Shown here piece after piece: positions 27,347-36,551 of a DNA stretch of 64,000 bases; position 1 is the first letter of the stretch, and each line of letters begins with the position of its first letter. The position numbers were made by a program, and so were the translations under genes. The notes beneath the pieces were generated by a model that was not told the origin of the DNA, did not search any database, and saw only the letters and a program-made list of their open reading frames with translations. Source of the stretch: Candidatus Neomarinimicrobiota bacterium (GTDB lineage Bacteria > Fidelibacterota > Fidelibacteria > Fidelibacterales > Fidelibacteraceae); assembly GCA_021157965.1 (NCBI GenBank), contig JAGGVO010000023.1:1-64000 (forward strand), read 5' to 3'.

Positions 27347-27891
27347 AAACATCACTCGAAAACAGCCTGAAAGTCCTGGTGGCAACAATCGTCAGCAGCC
27401 TGGCAGGTCTGGCAGTAACAGGAACCCGGATTTTTGATGCATCCTCACAGTATTTCCATTTCATTCTGGCCGGATTTCTGATCAGTTTCATGTGGATTCC
27501 CGTGAACCGTTTTGTGAAAGGAGGGGTTGTGCTGGGGGTTTTTCTTGTCTACAAAGGACTCCTGGCTCCGCCATTTACCGCCTTTTTTATGAGGGATCTG
27601 ATTTATTTCCTTATCTTCTTTCTCCTGTCGTGGATTGTTCCGGCGGGTTTGCATCGATGGAAAATCAGCCGGCCTGTCAGTCGTTTTATCTTTGGAGGGA
27701 TCATGGTTGCCTTGGCATATCTGATATCTGCCGTTCTGATTGTCCTTGTCTATCCTTCTTACGGCTGGGATCTCACAGCCCTGGTGAAAGTGAACGCGCT
27801 GTATGGACTCACAATCGGCCTGGCTGTGGAACTGGGGTTTGAACTTGTCAATTTGTTGCTCACCGTGATTTATGTCCGCCATACTGATTGA
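27343..27891 (+). CDS. Integral membrane protein of unknown function
   Basis: 182 residues with five or six predicted membrane helices (VLVATIVSSLAGLAVTG, FILAGFLISFMWIPV, LIYFLIFFLLSWIVP, IFGGIMVALAYLISAVLIVL, GLTIGLAVELGFELVNLLLTVI). It overlaps metG by four bases and tatD by twenty, so it is translated as part of the same operon. The size recalls MreD-like or ECF-like small permeases, but no signature supports either. No function assigned. Confidence 0.75.
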   Translation: MKTSLENSLKVLVATIVSSLAGLAVTGTRIFDASSQYFHFILAGFLISFMWIPVNRFVKGGVVLGVFLVYKGLLAPPFTAFFMRDLIYFLIFFLLSWIVPAGLHRWKISRPVSRFIFGGIMVALAYLISAVLIVLVYPSYGWDLTALVKVNALYGLTIGLAVELGFELVNLLLTVIYVRHTD

Positions 27892-28651
27892 TACACACGC
27901 CCATTTAAATTTTTCTCCCTTTGCTGAAAATCCGGAGCCCTATCTGGACCGTGCCCGAAAAGAGGGAGTCGGTGCTGTCATCGTCCCCGGGGTGGATATT
28001 CCCTCCTCAGAAAAAGCCCTGGAGCTGGCGGACCGATATGCCATGATTTATGCTGCAGCAGGCATCCATCCGGAAGATGCCGCCACCTTTTCTTCAGATT
28101 ATCTTAAAATCCTTGAAACCTTTTGTTGTCATGAAAAGTGTGTAGCCATCGGTGAAACCGGGATGGATTTTTACCGGGATTATGCCCCGGAAGAGATGCA
28201 AAACCGCTCATTTCGCGGACAGGCGGAACTGGCGAAATCGCTGAACCTTCCTCTGATTATTCACAACCGGCAGGCTGATACACAGATTATGAATATTCTG
28301 AAAGAGGTGGATTATTTCAGAGGTCAGTGTCATTGCTATACAGGAAAGGTGGATTTTGCCCTGCAGTGTATTGAAAAGGGACTCCTTATTTCATTTACCG
28401 GATTGATAACCTTTGCCGGAGAAATCAGGGAAACAGCATCAAAACTGCCCCTGGATGCCCTGATGATAGAAACGGATTCACCTTTTATGGCACCTGTTCC
28501 GTACCGGGGGAAAACGAATGAACCTGCCTATGTGCGGCGTGTGGCAGAAACTTATGGAGAGATTTTCGGAATGACGGTTGAAAATGTGGCGGAGAGAACA
28601 ACCCAAAACGCTTTACGTCTTTTTCCGAAACTTGCACTGAATGAAGGATAA
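27872..28651 (+). CDS. tatD: TatD family metal-dependent hydrolase
   Basis: 259 residues (260 in E. coli). Metal-binding TIM-barrel with LIDTHAHLNF at the N-terminus, AIGETGMDFYRDYAP, IIHNRQAD, CHCYTG, and ETDSPFMAPVPYRGKTNEP near the C-terminus. DNase/3'-exonuclease activity is known for the family. Overlaps both neighbours (20 and 11 bases). Confidence 0.95.
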   Translation: MSAILIDTHAHLNFSPFAENPEPYLDRARKEGVGAVIVPGVDIPSSEKALELADRYAMIYAAAGIHPEDAATFSSDYLKILETFCCHEKCVAIGETGMDFYRDYAPEEMQNRSFRGQAELAKSLNLPLIIHNRQADTQIMNILKEVDYFRGQCHCYTGKVDFALQCIEKGLLISFTGLITFAGEIRETASKLPLDALMIETDSPFMAPVPYRGKTNEPAYVRRVAETYGEIFGMTVENVAERTTQNALRLFPKLALNEG

Positions 28652-29432
28652 CATATCTTATCCTAAAAAATTCCTCGGACAGAATTTCCTCCAGGATCCC
28701 AACATCATACGGAAGATTGTGGATGCTATCCAGGCCCGGCCCGATGAAACCATCGTGGAAATCGGTCCCGGCCGGGGAGCCATCACATCACACCTCGCAG
28801 GAAAATGCCGTGAATTGATTCTTGTTGAGTTTGATAAGAACCTGGCCGGTGCTTTACGGAAGCAATATGAAACGGATCCCCATGTACGGCTTATTCAAGG
28901 GGATATTTTAAAAACTGACTGGAAAGCCTTTCTCCCGGCCGGCAAAGTGGTTGGTAATCTTCCTTACAATATCTCGTCTCAAATCCTCTTTACATTATAT
29001 ACCCATGCATCGGATGTCGGAGAGGGTATTTTTATGGTCCAGAAGGAATTTGCCAGACGCCTGGTGGCACAACCTTCTACAAAAGATTATGGTATTATGA
29101 CAATCCTGACCCGGCTCTATGGAGAGGCTGAGATTTTGTTTCACATTCCCCCCACCGTTTTTTTTCCCCGTCCAAAAGTGGATTCATCCCTGGTGAAAAT
29201 CCACCTGAATCCTGATAAAAATCGGGATATCAGTGATAAAACATTTTTTCATTACCTTGTCCGGACCGCTTTTAATCACCGGCGGAAAACATTGCGAAAC
29301 AGCCTGAAAAAAATCACGGGAGATCGCAAAATTCCTTCTGTTGATCTTAGCTTGAGAGCCGAAGCCTTAACCTTTGAGGATTTTAAAGGACTTTATCATA
29401 TTCTGAAAGGGGATTCACCCGCTTCATTTTAA
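28641..29432 (+). CDS. rsmA: 16S rRNA dimethyladenosine transferase
   Basis: KsgA: dimethylates the two adenines near the 3' end of 16S rRNA. 263 residues (273 in E. coli). SAM motif VEIGPGRGAITSHL near residue 35, the catalytic NLPYNIS near 110, and the RNA-contact FNHRRKTLRNSLKK at the C-terminus. Last gene of the envC-like to rsmA run. Confidence 0.96.
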   Translation: MKDNISYPKKFLGQNFLQDPNIIRKIVDAIQARPDETIVEIGPGRGAITSHLAGKCRELILVEFDKNLAGALRKQYETDPHVRLIQGDILKTDWKAFLPAGKVVGNLPYNISSQILFTLYTHASDVGEGIFMVQKEFARRLVAQPSTKDYGIMTILTRLYGEAEILFHIPPTVFFPRPKVDSSLVKIHLNPDKNRDISDKTFFHYLVRTAFNHRRKTLRNSLKKITGDRKIPSVDLSLRAEALTFEDFKGLYHILKGDSPASF

Positions 29433-29437
29433 GAATC

Positions 29438-29466
29438 TTGGTTAACAGATATATTTATATTAAATT
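29438..29466 (+). promoter_or_regulatory. Promoter of the tig-clpP-clpX operon
   Basis: TTGGTT (29438-29443), 17-bp spacer, TAAATT (29461-29466). The expected transcript start near 29473 leaves a leader of about 30 nt with a GGAG ribosome site before the TTG start codon. Confidence 0.55.
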
Positions 29467-29503
29467 TATTGGTTAAACCAAAACGAACAAGGAGATTGAT
29501 CCA

Positions 29504-30769
29504 TTGAAGACAGATGTAAAAGAGTTATCACCGTCCAAGCGCGAACTGGTGATTGAGGTTCCCTGGGAAGAACTGGAGACTTTATACACGGCTTTTCTGA
29601 AAAAGTTCAGATCCCGGATCCGGATGCCGGGATTCCGGAAAGGGAAAGTCCCCATGAGTATCGTGGAACGTCAGTATGGGAGTCATGCCGAACTGGAATT
29701 TGTGAAAGACCACTTCAACATGTTTTATTATAAAGGATTGCAGGAGGCAAAGCTCAATTCTGTTGGTGAACCCGACGTTGAACACATTCACTTTCACAAG
29801 GGTGAACCTTTGCATCTTCATCTCAATCTGGAAATTCTGCCCGAATTGAAACTCCCGTCATATAAAGAGGGATTCAAGGTAGAAAAACCTGTCTATACCA
29901 TAAAAAAAGAGGATGTGGAAAAACAGATAGAAGAACTTCGCAAGAAGAATGCAGAATTGACGGAAAAGGGAGGACCGGCCGAAATGGGTGATTATCTGGA
30001 GGCTGAAGTTGTTGAGACAGATGCTGAAGGGAATCCTGTTACGGGGGCTGAGCCGGAAACCTCAACACTTGTCCTGGGAGAAAACCCCATCACAGAAGAA
30101 CGGGCTCAAGCCCTGGTGGGGATACAAAAGGATGAAAGCCGTCAATTAGTGTTTAAAGCAGAGCATGAAAAGGATGAAGATCGCTATTTCAAAGTTAAGG
30201 CATTGAAAATACAAAAGCTCAATCTGCCGGAAGTCAATAAGGAATTTGTCCAGACTGTGGATCCCGAGCTTGAAACGGTGACTCAGTTGAAAGAAAAAAT
30301 CAAGAATGAACTTCAGGATTATCTTGATAAAGAAAGTGAAAAACAGTTGGACAACAATATCCGGGAGTATTTTCTGGGTGAACTGAAAGATTTCGAAATT
30401 CCTGGAACCATTATTCAGGGGTATCTTGATGATTTATACAAGGATCAGAAAGAGCAGGTCGCCGGCATACCCGAGGAACAATTCCGTGAGCAGTACCATG
30501 AAATGGCTCATAACACCCTGAAATGGATGATGGTCCGTGAAGAAATTATCAAACAGGAAAAACTTCAAGCGACCGATGAAGAAATCCAAAAAAAGGTAGA
30601 TGATCTGATTATGAAGGTGGATGAAAAACTCAGGGATGCTTATAAATCTTATTATGAATCAGATAATTTCAAAAAGACGCTTTCTCAGGAACTGATGTCG
30701 GATAAAGTGATGGATCATCTGAAATCATTTGCCAGGATTAAAGAGAATAAAATCACCCGGAAAGGGTAG
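29504..30769 (+). CDS. tig: Trigger factor (ribosome-associated chaperone/peptidyl-prolyl isomerase)
   Basis: 421 residues (432 in E. coli). The N-terminal ribosome-binding domain carries the signature as RIRMPGFRKGKVPMSIVERQYG (here RMPGFRKGKVP, near residue 37). A PPIase-like middle part (about 150-240) is poorly conserved, and the C-terminal domain is helical. The start is TTG 29504 with GGAG ten bases before; no nearby ATG fits the domain start. Leads the operon with clpP and clpX, a conserved order. Confidence 0.94.
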   Translation: MKTDVKELSPSKRELVIEVPWEELETLYTAFLKKFRSRIRMPGFRKGKVPMSIVERQYGSHAELEFVKDHFNMFYYKGLQEAKLNSVGEPDVEHIHFHKGEPLHLHLNLEILPELKLPSYKEGFKVEKPVYTIKKEDVEKQIEELRKKNAELTEKGGPAEMGDYLEAEVVETDAEGNPVTGAEPETSTLVLGENPITEERAQALVGIQKDESRQLVFKAEHEKDEDRYFKVKALKIQKLNLPEVNKEFVQTVDPELETVTQLKEKIKNELQDYLDKESEKQLDNNIREYFLGELKDFEIPGTIIQGYLDDLYKDQKEQVAGIPEEQFREQYHEMAHNTLKWMMVREEIIKQEKLQATDEEIQKKVDDLIMKVDEKLRDAYKSYYESDNFKKTLSQELMSDKVMDHLKSFARIKENKITRKG

Positions 30770-30778
30770 GGGGATGTG

Positions 30779-31366
30779 ATGAATTACGTACCCATGGTCA
30801 TTGAACAGTCCGGACGGAGTGAACGGGCCTATGATATTTACTCCCGCCTTCTGAAAGAACGGATAGTGTTCATCGGAACCCCGATTGATGATCAGGTGAG
30901 TACTTTGGTGGTTTCCCAGCTTTTATACCTGGAAGCGGAGGATCCGGAAAAGGATATATCCCTCTATATTAATAGTCCGGGAGGATCCGTATCTGCAGGC
31001 CTGGCCATTTATGACACCATAAATTATATCCAGTGTGATGTGGCGACAATATGTATTGGACAAGCTGCTTCCATGGGAGCTTTTTTGTTGGCAGCCGGAA
31101 CCAAAGGCAAGCGGTCGGCTCTTCCCCATGCCCGGCTTATGATTCACCAGCCCTTGGGGGGAGTGGAAGGACAGGCCAGTGATATTGAGATTCACGCCCG
31201 GGAAATTATGAAAACAAAGAAACTATTAAATGAAATATTGCGGGATCTGACGGGTCAGACCCTGAAGAAAATCGAAAAAGATACGGACCGGAACTTTTTC
31301 ATGAGCCCTGAAGAGGGTGTTCAATACGGATTGATCGATACGGTCCTGAGGAAAAGGAATTCATGA
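30779..31366 (+). CDS. clpP: ATP-dependent Clp protease proteolytic subunit
   Basis: 195 residues. Serine protease of the 14-mer barrel: active-site Ser in [11 protein letters not shown] (near residue 97), His in [11 protein letters not shown] (near 122), and Asp in the [16 protein letters not shown] block. I chose ATG 30779 over the GTG just before it. The ribosome site is AGGGGGATG. Works with ClpX, which overlaps its stop codon. Confidence 0.96.
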   Translation: MNYVPMVIEQSGRSERAYDIYSRLLKERIVFIGTPIDDQVSTLVVSQLLYLEAEDPEKDISLYINSPGGSVSAGLAIYDTINYIQCDVATICIGQAASMGAFLLAAGTKGKRSALPHARLMIHQPLGGVEGQASDIEIHAREIMKTKKLLNEILRDLTGQTLKKIEKDTDRNFFMSPEEGVQYGLIDTVLRKRNS

Positions 31367-32613
31367 CAAACGGAAACAAGCGCCGTGAACGGGTCTGCAG
31401 CTTTTGCGGCCGGGAAGAAAAAGATGTTTTAGCCTTGGTAGAAGGACTGTATGGCTCAATTTGTGATGAATGTGCCTTTACGGCCCTGGATATTATTCAA
31501 CAGCAGCTGGAAGAAAGTTATGAACCGGAATTGGAGTCATTACCCACGCCGCGGGAAATACACGAAGAGCTCAATAAAACGGTTATTGGTCAGGACCATG
31601 CCAAAAAGGTTGTTTCCGTGGCGGTTTATAATCATTATAAACGCATTCAGAATCCACGGGCTGAAAAAGACGACGTGGAACTGGAGAAAAGTAATATTCT
31701 GCTGGTAGGCCCTACGGGTACAGGAAAAACCCTCATTGCCCAATCTCTGGCCAGAATGCTTAAGGTACCTTTTGCCATTGCCGATGCTACCACACTGACG
31801 GAAGCCGGGTATGTAGGGGATGATGTTGAAAACATTTTGGTCCGCCTGCTTCAGGCTGCGGATTACAATGTGGCTGCGGCGGAAAAAGGGATTGTATATA
31901 TTGACGAAATCGACAAAATCGCACGGAAGTCCGGCAATCCGTCTATCACCCGGGATGTAAGCGGGGAGGGGGTTCAACAGGCCCTGTTGAAGATTCTTGA
32001 GGGGACTATTTCGGCTGTTCCTCCGAAAGGCGGGCGAAAGCATCCCGAAGCACAGATGGTGCATATTAACACCCGTTCTATCCTATTTATATGCGGGGGA
32101 GCATTTGAAGGGCTTGATGACATCATTGCACGACGAATTGGTAAGAAAGAGATAGGTTTCGGGGATAAAGCCCGGACGGGAAAACGGATGACACGGGATG
32201 AAATCCTGAAAAAGCTTGAACCGCATGATTTAAACAGTTTTGGTTTCATTCCCGAACTCATTGGCCGTCTGCCGGTCCATGCCACCCTGCAGGAACTTAC
32301 AAAAGAAACACTCCGGCGCATCCTGACAGAACCCCGGAATGCTCTGGTCAGGCAGTATGAAAAACTGATGGAACTGGAAGGTATCCGACTTGAGTTCAGG
32401 GAAGACGCCCTCGATGAAATTGTTGAATTGGCGCTAAAGCGGAAAACCGGTGCCCGGGCGCTTCGATCGATCATGGAAGATATTATGCTGGATTTGATGT
32501 ATGAGATTCCCGGTAAGGAGAAAATCGGAACCGTTGTGGTGGACCGGGACGTTGTTCTGAAAAAAGAATCCTACAGGATAGTCAAAAAAACCAAAACAAA
32601 AAAAGCTTCATAG
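31363..32613 (+). CDS. clpX: ATP-dependent Clp protease ATP-binding subunit
   Basis: 416 residues (424 in E. coli). N-terminal zinc finger C12, C15, C34, C37 ([11 protein letters not shown]...ICDECA). Walker A GPTGTGKT near residue 116, Walker [11 protein letters not shown] near 183, pore loop region and [14 protein letters not shown] near the C-terminus. Unfolds tagged substrates for ClpP. ATGA overlap with clpP; no clear terminator follows. Confidence 0.97.
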   Translation: MTNGNKRRERVCSFCGREEKDVLALVEGLYGSICDECAFTALDIIQQQLEESYEPELESLPTPREIHEELNKTVIGQDHAKKVVSVAVYNHYKRIQNPRAEKDDVELEKSNILLVGPTGTGKTLIAQSLARMLKVPFAIADATTLTEAGYVGDDVENILVRLLQAADYNVAAAEKGIVYIDEIDKIARKSGNPSITRDVSGEGVQQALLKILEGTISAVPPKGGRKHPEAQMVHINTRSILFICGGAFEGLDDIIARRIGKKEIGFGDKARTGKRMTRDEILKKLEPHDLNSFGFIPELIGRLPVHATLQELTKETLRRILTEPRNALVRQYEKLMELEGIRLEFREDALDEIVELALKRKTGARALRSIMEDIMLDLMYEIPGKEKIGTVVVDRDVVLKKESYRIVKKTKTKKAS

Positions 32614-32700
32614 TTAAAGCAAGCGTATATATTTCACTGAAAACCTGATAAATTGTCTAATTGAATCATAAATATGCATGTTTAAGGCATTAAAAGAACT

Positions 32701-32732
32701 CATATCCATAAATGATATGCAAATAATGCATA
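32701..32732. promoter_or_regulatory. Paired AT-rich inverted repeats upstream of the Lrp-like gene
   Basis: CATATC-N7-GATATG (32701-32719) overlaps TATGCA-N5-TGCATA (32716-32732). Both are perfect dyads of the AT-rich kind bound by Lrp/AsnC regulators, and they lie about 100 bases upstream of the promoter of an Lrp-like gene. Autoregulation is an inference. The rest of the 32614-32830 stretch is AT-rich with no gene or terminator. Confidence 0.35.
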
Positions 32733-32830
32733 AAAATACAGATTCTTCTATAAACCTGCATTTCAAAGATTTAGAGGCGTTGTGATATAAAAAAAATGGA
32801 AAAAAAGGTGATTCAAGAGTAATTTATTCC

Positions 32831-32859
32831 TTGACTGTATTAAGAATATTATGTATCGT
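32831..32859 (+). promoter_or_regulatory. Promoter of the Lrp/AsnC gene
   Basis: TTGACT (32831-32836), 17-bp spacer, TATCGT (32854-32859), 25 bases before the ATG at 32885. It overlaps an in-frame upstream TTG extension, which argues that the coding region starts at 32885. Confidence 0.5.
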
Positions 32860-32884
32860 CGAAATACCTTTTGGAAAAATACAC

Positions 32885-33346
32885 ATGATTGATACCATAG
32901 ACGAACAGATACTTACGATTCTGCAGGAAAATGCACGGACACCCAATGCAGAAATAGCCCGGCATATTGGTATGACGGCTTCGGCTATTTTCGAACGGAT
33001 AAAAAAACTTGAAAAACAGGGAATCATTAAAGGATATGAAGTCCGTTTGTGCCCGGATAGAATCGGTCTGCCCCTTCTGGCCTTTGTACTGATTTCCTTG
33101 AATGAAATCAACAGGATGCACGTAACGGGGAAGCAGATCGCTGAAATCCCGGGTGTGCAGGAGGTTCATTACATTGCAGGCAAAGGATCCATACTGGCCA
33201 AAATCCGTACGGCCGGGACCCTGGATCTGGAGCATCGTTTAGATCAGATCAATCAGATTAAAAATGTCAGTGTTACGGAAACCACCATTGTTTTAAAAAC
33301 CGATTTAGAAAGTATGTCCCTGCCCATCTCACGCGAAAAAGATTAA
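32885..33346 (+). CDS. Lrp/AsnC family transcriptional regulator
   Basis: 153 residues from ATG 32885. N-terminal winged helix-turn-helix (DEQILTILQENARTPNAEIA, then MTASAIFERIKKLEKQGIIKGY) and a C-terminal RAM/AsnC ligand-binding domain (ISLNEINRMHVTGKQI, VQEVHYIAGKGSILAKIR with the Gly-rich turn). Usually an octameric or dimeric regulator responding to amino acids. It precedes the TonB-receptor operon on the same strand, which has its own palindrome, so it may control that operon. Confidence 0.93.
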   Translation: MIDTIDEQILTILQENARTPNAEIARHIGMTASAIFERIKKLEKQGIIKGYEVRLCPDRIGLPLLAFVLISLNEINRMHVTGKQIAEIPGVQEVHYIAGKGSILAKIRTAGTLDLEHRLDQINQIKNVSVTETTIVLKTDLESMSLPISREKD

Positions 33347-33445
33347 AAATTTGGTACGGACGGATATGATAGCAGAACGTGATTCATGTGATAAAAGGTC
33401 AATTGCGTAAAGGGTTAACATTTCAGGAGAATCAGCACAGAAAAT

Positions 33446-33457
33446 TGATATATATCA
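33446..33457. promoter_or_regulatory. Perfect 12-bp palindrome before the TonB-receptor gene
   Basis: TGATATATATCA, 25 bases ahead of the ATG at 33483 and just upstream of the GGGAGG ribosome site. It is a candidate operator for the adjacent Lrp-like regulator. No clean -35/-10 pair could be fixed around it. Confidence 0.35.
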
Positions 33458-33482
33458 GATGTGATAACTCGGGAGGTTATGT

Positions 33483-36400
33483 ATGGTAAAACGATGGCTA
33501 TGGCTGACCGTTATTTTACTTATTCCCGGCATGATTTATGCCGCCATGGGTAAGATTTCGGGTACAGTCAAAGACGCTGAAACAGGTGCGCCTTTAGCCG
33601 GTGTAAACATCGTTATTGAAGGAACGACGATGGGTGCAGCCACCGGTGGAGACGGATCCTATGTTATTTTGGATGTTCCCCCTGGAATTTATTCACTGCA
33701 GGCATCCTATATTGGATATGCCCAGGTGACTATGACGAATGTTCGGGTGACATCGGGTTTAACCGCGGAAGCAAACTTCCAGATGAAAAAGGAAGCCATC
33801 CGTGGTGAGACCGTTACGGTGGTTGCCGAACGTCCGATCATTGAGAAATCTGCAACCAACGAAGTCCGGGTTGTGCGGTCTGAAGATATTCTGAATCTTC
33901 CCGTCCGGACCTTTACCGGCATTGTGTCTAACCAGACCGGTGTTGTGAGTGTTGGTGAGGATATTCACGTGCGTGGCGGTCGTGCCGGAGAAGTTGGCTT
34001 TTATGTGGATGGTGTATATGTCAACAATCCCTACGATATGAGTAGGGGTGGTGATCTGTCTGCCACGGCATATGAAGAAGTATCATATCAGGCTGGAGGA
34101 TTTAATGCCGAATTCGGCAGCGCTTCATCGGGTATTGTAAACACGACAACAAAGACTGGTGGTGAAAAGTGGAATTTTCAGGCTGAATATGTAACTGATG
34201 GTTTTCTCAATGGATGGGGTAATATTTTTGAACAGGATGATGGCATTCTGGATACCTATTCTTATGGGTATAATCAGATGAATGCATCCATAGGCGGTCC
34301 CCTGACAAACCGTATACGGCTCTTTCTTAATGCAGAAAAACTGGATATCGGTGCCGCACGTCCCGCTGCCGGAAAACACGGTAAAGCGGTTTTTAATGAG
34401 GACGGCAATGTTGTGGGTATCAAAATGGTCCGCGGCCCCATTGAAGATAACGAAGAAAACACGTACAGCGCCGTTGGGAACCTTCTTTTCGACTTCAAGC
34501 CCTTCAGGGTTAGGGTCGGCGGCTCCTACTATAAATCTGCCTACAGGCTTTATGCACACCAGTATTCACTTTTAAATAGCAGTCATCAACCTAAAGAAGA
34601 GCAGGAAACCATCACGGGACATGCCCGGCTTTCCGGGACTTTGGGCCCCAAAACGGTGCTGAACTTACAGGCGAGTTATTTTAACGATAAGGTGATACGG
34701 TATGACCCGGTTCTTGGTGAAGATTATCGCTATTATGGCCTGCGCTATATGCCCAAAGATGGTGAACGGCTGATTCTGGATACACTGTATGTCTATAATG
34801 AAGACAGTACAGAAATCATCAACACAATCTACCATGATACGATCATCTGGACCGACACATCATGGGTCCATCCGGCTGCGAAAAAGATGGTATCCAACGG
34901 GACCAATCTCCCGGCGGATTATAACCTGATGGCTTTCTATCCTGAAGGTCACTGGTATGATGCCTATCTGCGGACCTATTCCTATTATTACATGCTGACA
35001 GGCAGCATTCTGCATCAGACCGGAAATCACGAGTTGAAAACCGGTTTTGAGTACAGGATGAACAATATCCGCCGCTTTACGATTATTGCCCCGTCCCGAC
35101 TGGCATCCTCTCTCATGAAATATGATCCCCAACTGGGAGATGACGGATATTATAATTATAGCTGGGATCAGCTGACAGATGCTGATTACAGAGCAGCTTA
35201 TGCCGATAACATGGGCTGGGATGTCTCCGGTTTCAACGATCTGCCGGATGATCATCGTGACGGTGCCCGCGAACCGGTGATTGCATCCGCTTATTTCCAG
35301 GATAAAATCGAGTTGAGTGATATGATCCTGAATGCAGGTATCCGTTATGATTATTACTATTCCGGTCATAAAACTTTCTACGATCCGGAAAATATTGTGA
35401 TTGATCAAAGCGGTGATATCTCTGAACGTGTTTATGCTTCCCTGGATGAAGACGGAAATAAAGTCTATAAATCCTCTATCCCGACTGAATATGATCCTAT
35501 CGGACTTCCTCAATTGAAGGAACCCGATGGAATGAATTATATCAGTCCCCGGCTGGGATTTGCTTTCCCCGTGACAGACAGAACGGTTTTTCATGCACAA
35601 TATGGAAAATTCATCCAGCCGCCGAATCTGCAGGATGTCTTTATCAGTTATGCCCGTTTTGCATCCAACCTGTCTCAGGGGAATTTCACCGAATCGGGAA
35701 ACCCCGAATTGAAACCGGTGGAAGTCACCTCGTATGAAATTGGATTCAAACAGGTTTTTGGCGGAAATGCCTCTTTCGACCTGACCATGTTTTATAAGCA
35801 ACTCAATAACTATGTACAGGAACGGAATATTTATGCAACGCCAACCGTTTATGCTACCTTTGTGAATGGTGATTTCGGGACGGTGAAGGGCTTTTCCTTT
35901 GCATATAATCTCCGCAGAACCCGGAATCTGCGGATGTCTTTGAATTATACTCTTCAGTGGGCTGCCGGAACGGGATCCACATCTGACGGACAATATAAGA
36001 TTGTCTGGCAGGGCGGAAACTTTCCCACCTATGTTGCACCCCTGGATTTCGACCAGAGACATACGGGTTCTGTAAATCTGGATTACCGGACGGGGAACAA
36101 GGACATTATCAAAAACTTTGGTGTCAATGCCCTGTTAACCTTTGGAAGCGGACGGCGCTATACCCCGACAGTTGTGGTATCTGAAGTATTTCCGCCTACC
36201 TCCAACACACCGGTTGCCGCCATAAATTCAGGAACCATGCCTTGGACTTTTCAGACGGATGTATCCATTGACAAGAGCTTTTATCTTGGCGGAAAAACAC
36301 AGTTAACCACCTATCTGTCCATCATCAATCTCTTTAACCGGGATAATGTCCGGGATGTCTATTCCGGGACAGGTAACCCCGATGATGACGGATACATGGT

Positions 36401-36539
36401 TACGCCTGCAGGACAAGCACTTACCGATACAGACCTGAAAGTGAAGGCTTATAAAGCCCGGCTCAGCAATCCGTTCAATTATGAAAATGCACGCCAGGTC
36501 CGGCTTGGTGTGAGGTTAAACTTTACAGCCGGTCGATAA
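33483..36539 (+). CDS. TonB-dependent receptor with N-terminal carboxypeptidase-regulatory-like domain
   Basis: 1018 residues. Signal peptide to about residue 20 (LTVILLIPGMIYA), then a carboxypeptidase-regulatory-like beta-sandwich (about 23-105; SGTVKDAETGAPLAGVNIVIEG), a TonB plug (about 110-235; VHVRGG-type IHVRGGRAGEVGFYVDGV and FNAEFGSASSGIVNTTTKTGG), and a barrel to the C-terminus. Energised uptake across the outer membrane; the substrate is unknown. No SusD gene follows. Instead a 1092-residue exported protein and a PorV-like barrel follow in the same operon, spaced 12 and 17 bases apart, each with a strong GGAG-type site. Confidence 0.94.
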   Translation: MVKRWLWLTVILLIPGMIYAAMGKISGTVKDAETGAPLAGVNIVIEGTTMGAATGGDGSYVILDVPPGIYSLQASYIGYAQVTMTNVRVTSGLTAEANFQMKKEAIRGETVTVVAERPIIEKSATNEVRVVRSEDILNLPVRTFTGIVSNQTGVVSVGEDIHVRGGRAGEVGFYVDGVYVNNPYDMSRGGDLSATAYEEVSYQAGGFNAEFGSASSGIVNTTTKTGGEKWNFQAEYVTDGFLNGWGNIFEQDDGILDTYSYGYNQMNASIGGPLTNRIRLFLNAEKLDIGAARPAAGKHGKAVFNEDGNVVGIKMVRGPIEDNEENTYSAVGNLLFDFKPFRVRVGGSYYKSAYRLYAHQYSLLNSSHQPKEEQETITGHARLSGTLGPKTVLNLQASYFNDKVIRYDPVLGEDYRYYGLRYMPKDGERLILDTLYVYNEDSTEIINTIYHDTIIWTDTSWVHPAAKKMVSNGTNLPADYNLMAFYPEGHWYDAYLRTYSYYYMLTGSILHQTGNHELKTGFEYRMNNIRRFTIIAPSRLASSLMKYDPQLGDDGYYNYSWDQLTDADYRAAYADNMGWDVSGFNDLPDDHRDGAREPVIASAYFQDKIELSDMILNAGIRYDYYYSGHKTFYDPENIVIDQSGDISERVYASLDEDGNKVYKSSIPTEYDPIGLPQLKEPDGMNYISPRLGFAFPVTDRTVFHAQYGKFIQPPNLQDVFISYARFASNLSQGNFTESGNPELKPVEVTSYEIGFKQVFGGNASFDLTMFYKQLNNYVQERNIYATPTVYATFVNGDFGTVKGFSFAYNLRRTRNLRMSLNYTLQWAAGTGSTSDGQYKIVWQGGNFPTYVAPLDFDQRHTGSVNLDYRTGNKDIIKNFGVNALLTFGSGRRYTPTVVVSEVFPPTSNTPVAAINSGTMPWTFQTDVSIDKSFYLGGKTQLTTYLSIINLFNRDNVRDVYSGTGNPDDDGYMVTPAGQALTDTDLKVKAYKARLSNPFNYENARQVRLGVRLNFTAGR

Positions 36540-36551
36540 GAGGAGAGATAA

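Noticed and set aside
32614-32884. Searched for a tRNA, small RNA or clpX terminator
   Set aside because: Only AT-rich dyads and a promoter were seen; no cloverleaf or hairpin with a T-run was found.
34860-36062. 400-codon open frame on the minus strand across the TonB receptor
   Set aside because: It lies wholly inside a clear receptor gene on the other strand, has no ribosome site, and its product has no recognisable fold; it is a codon-bias shadow.
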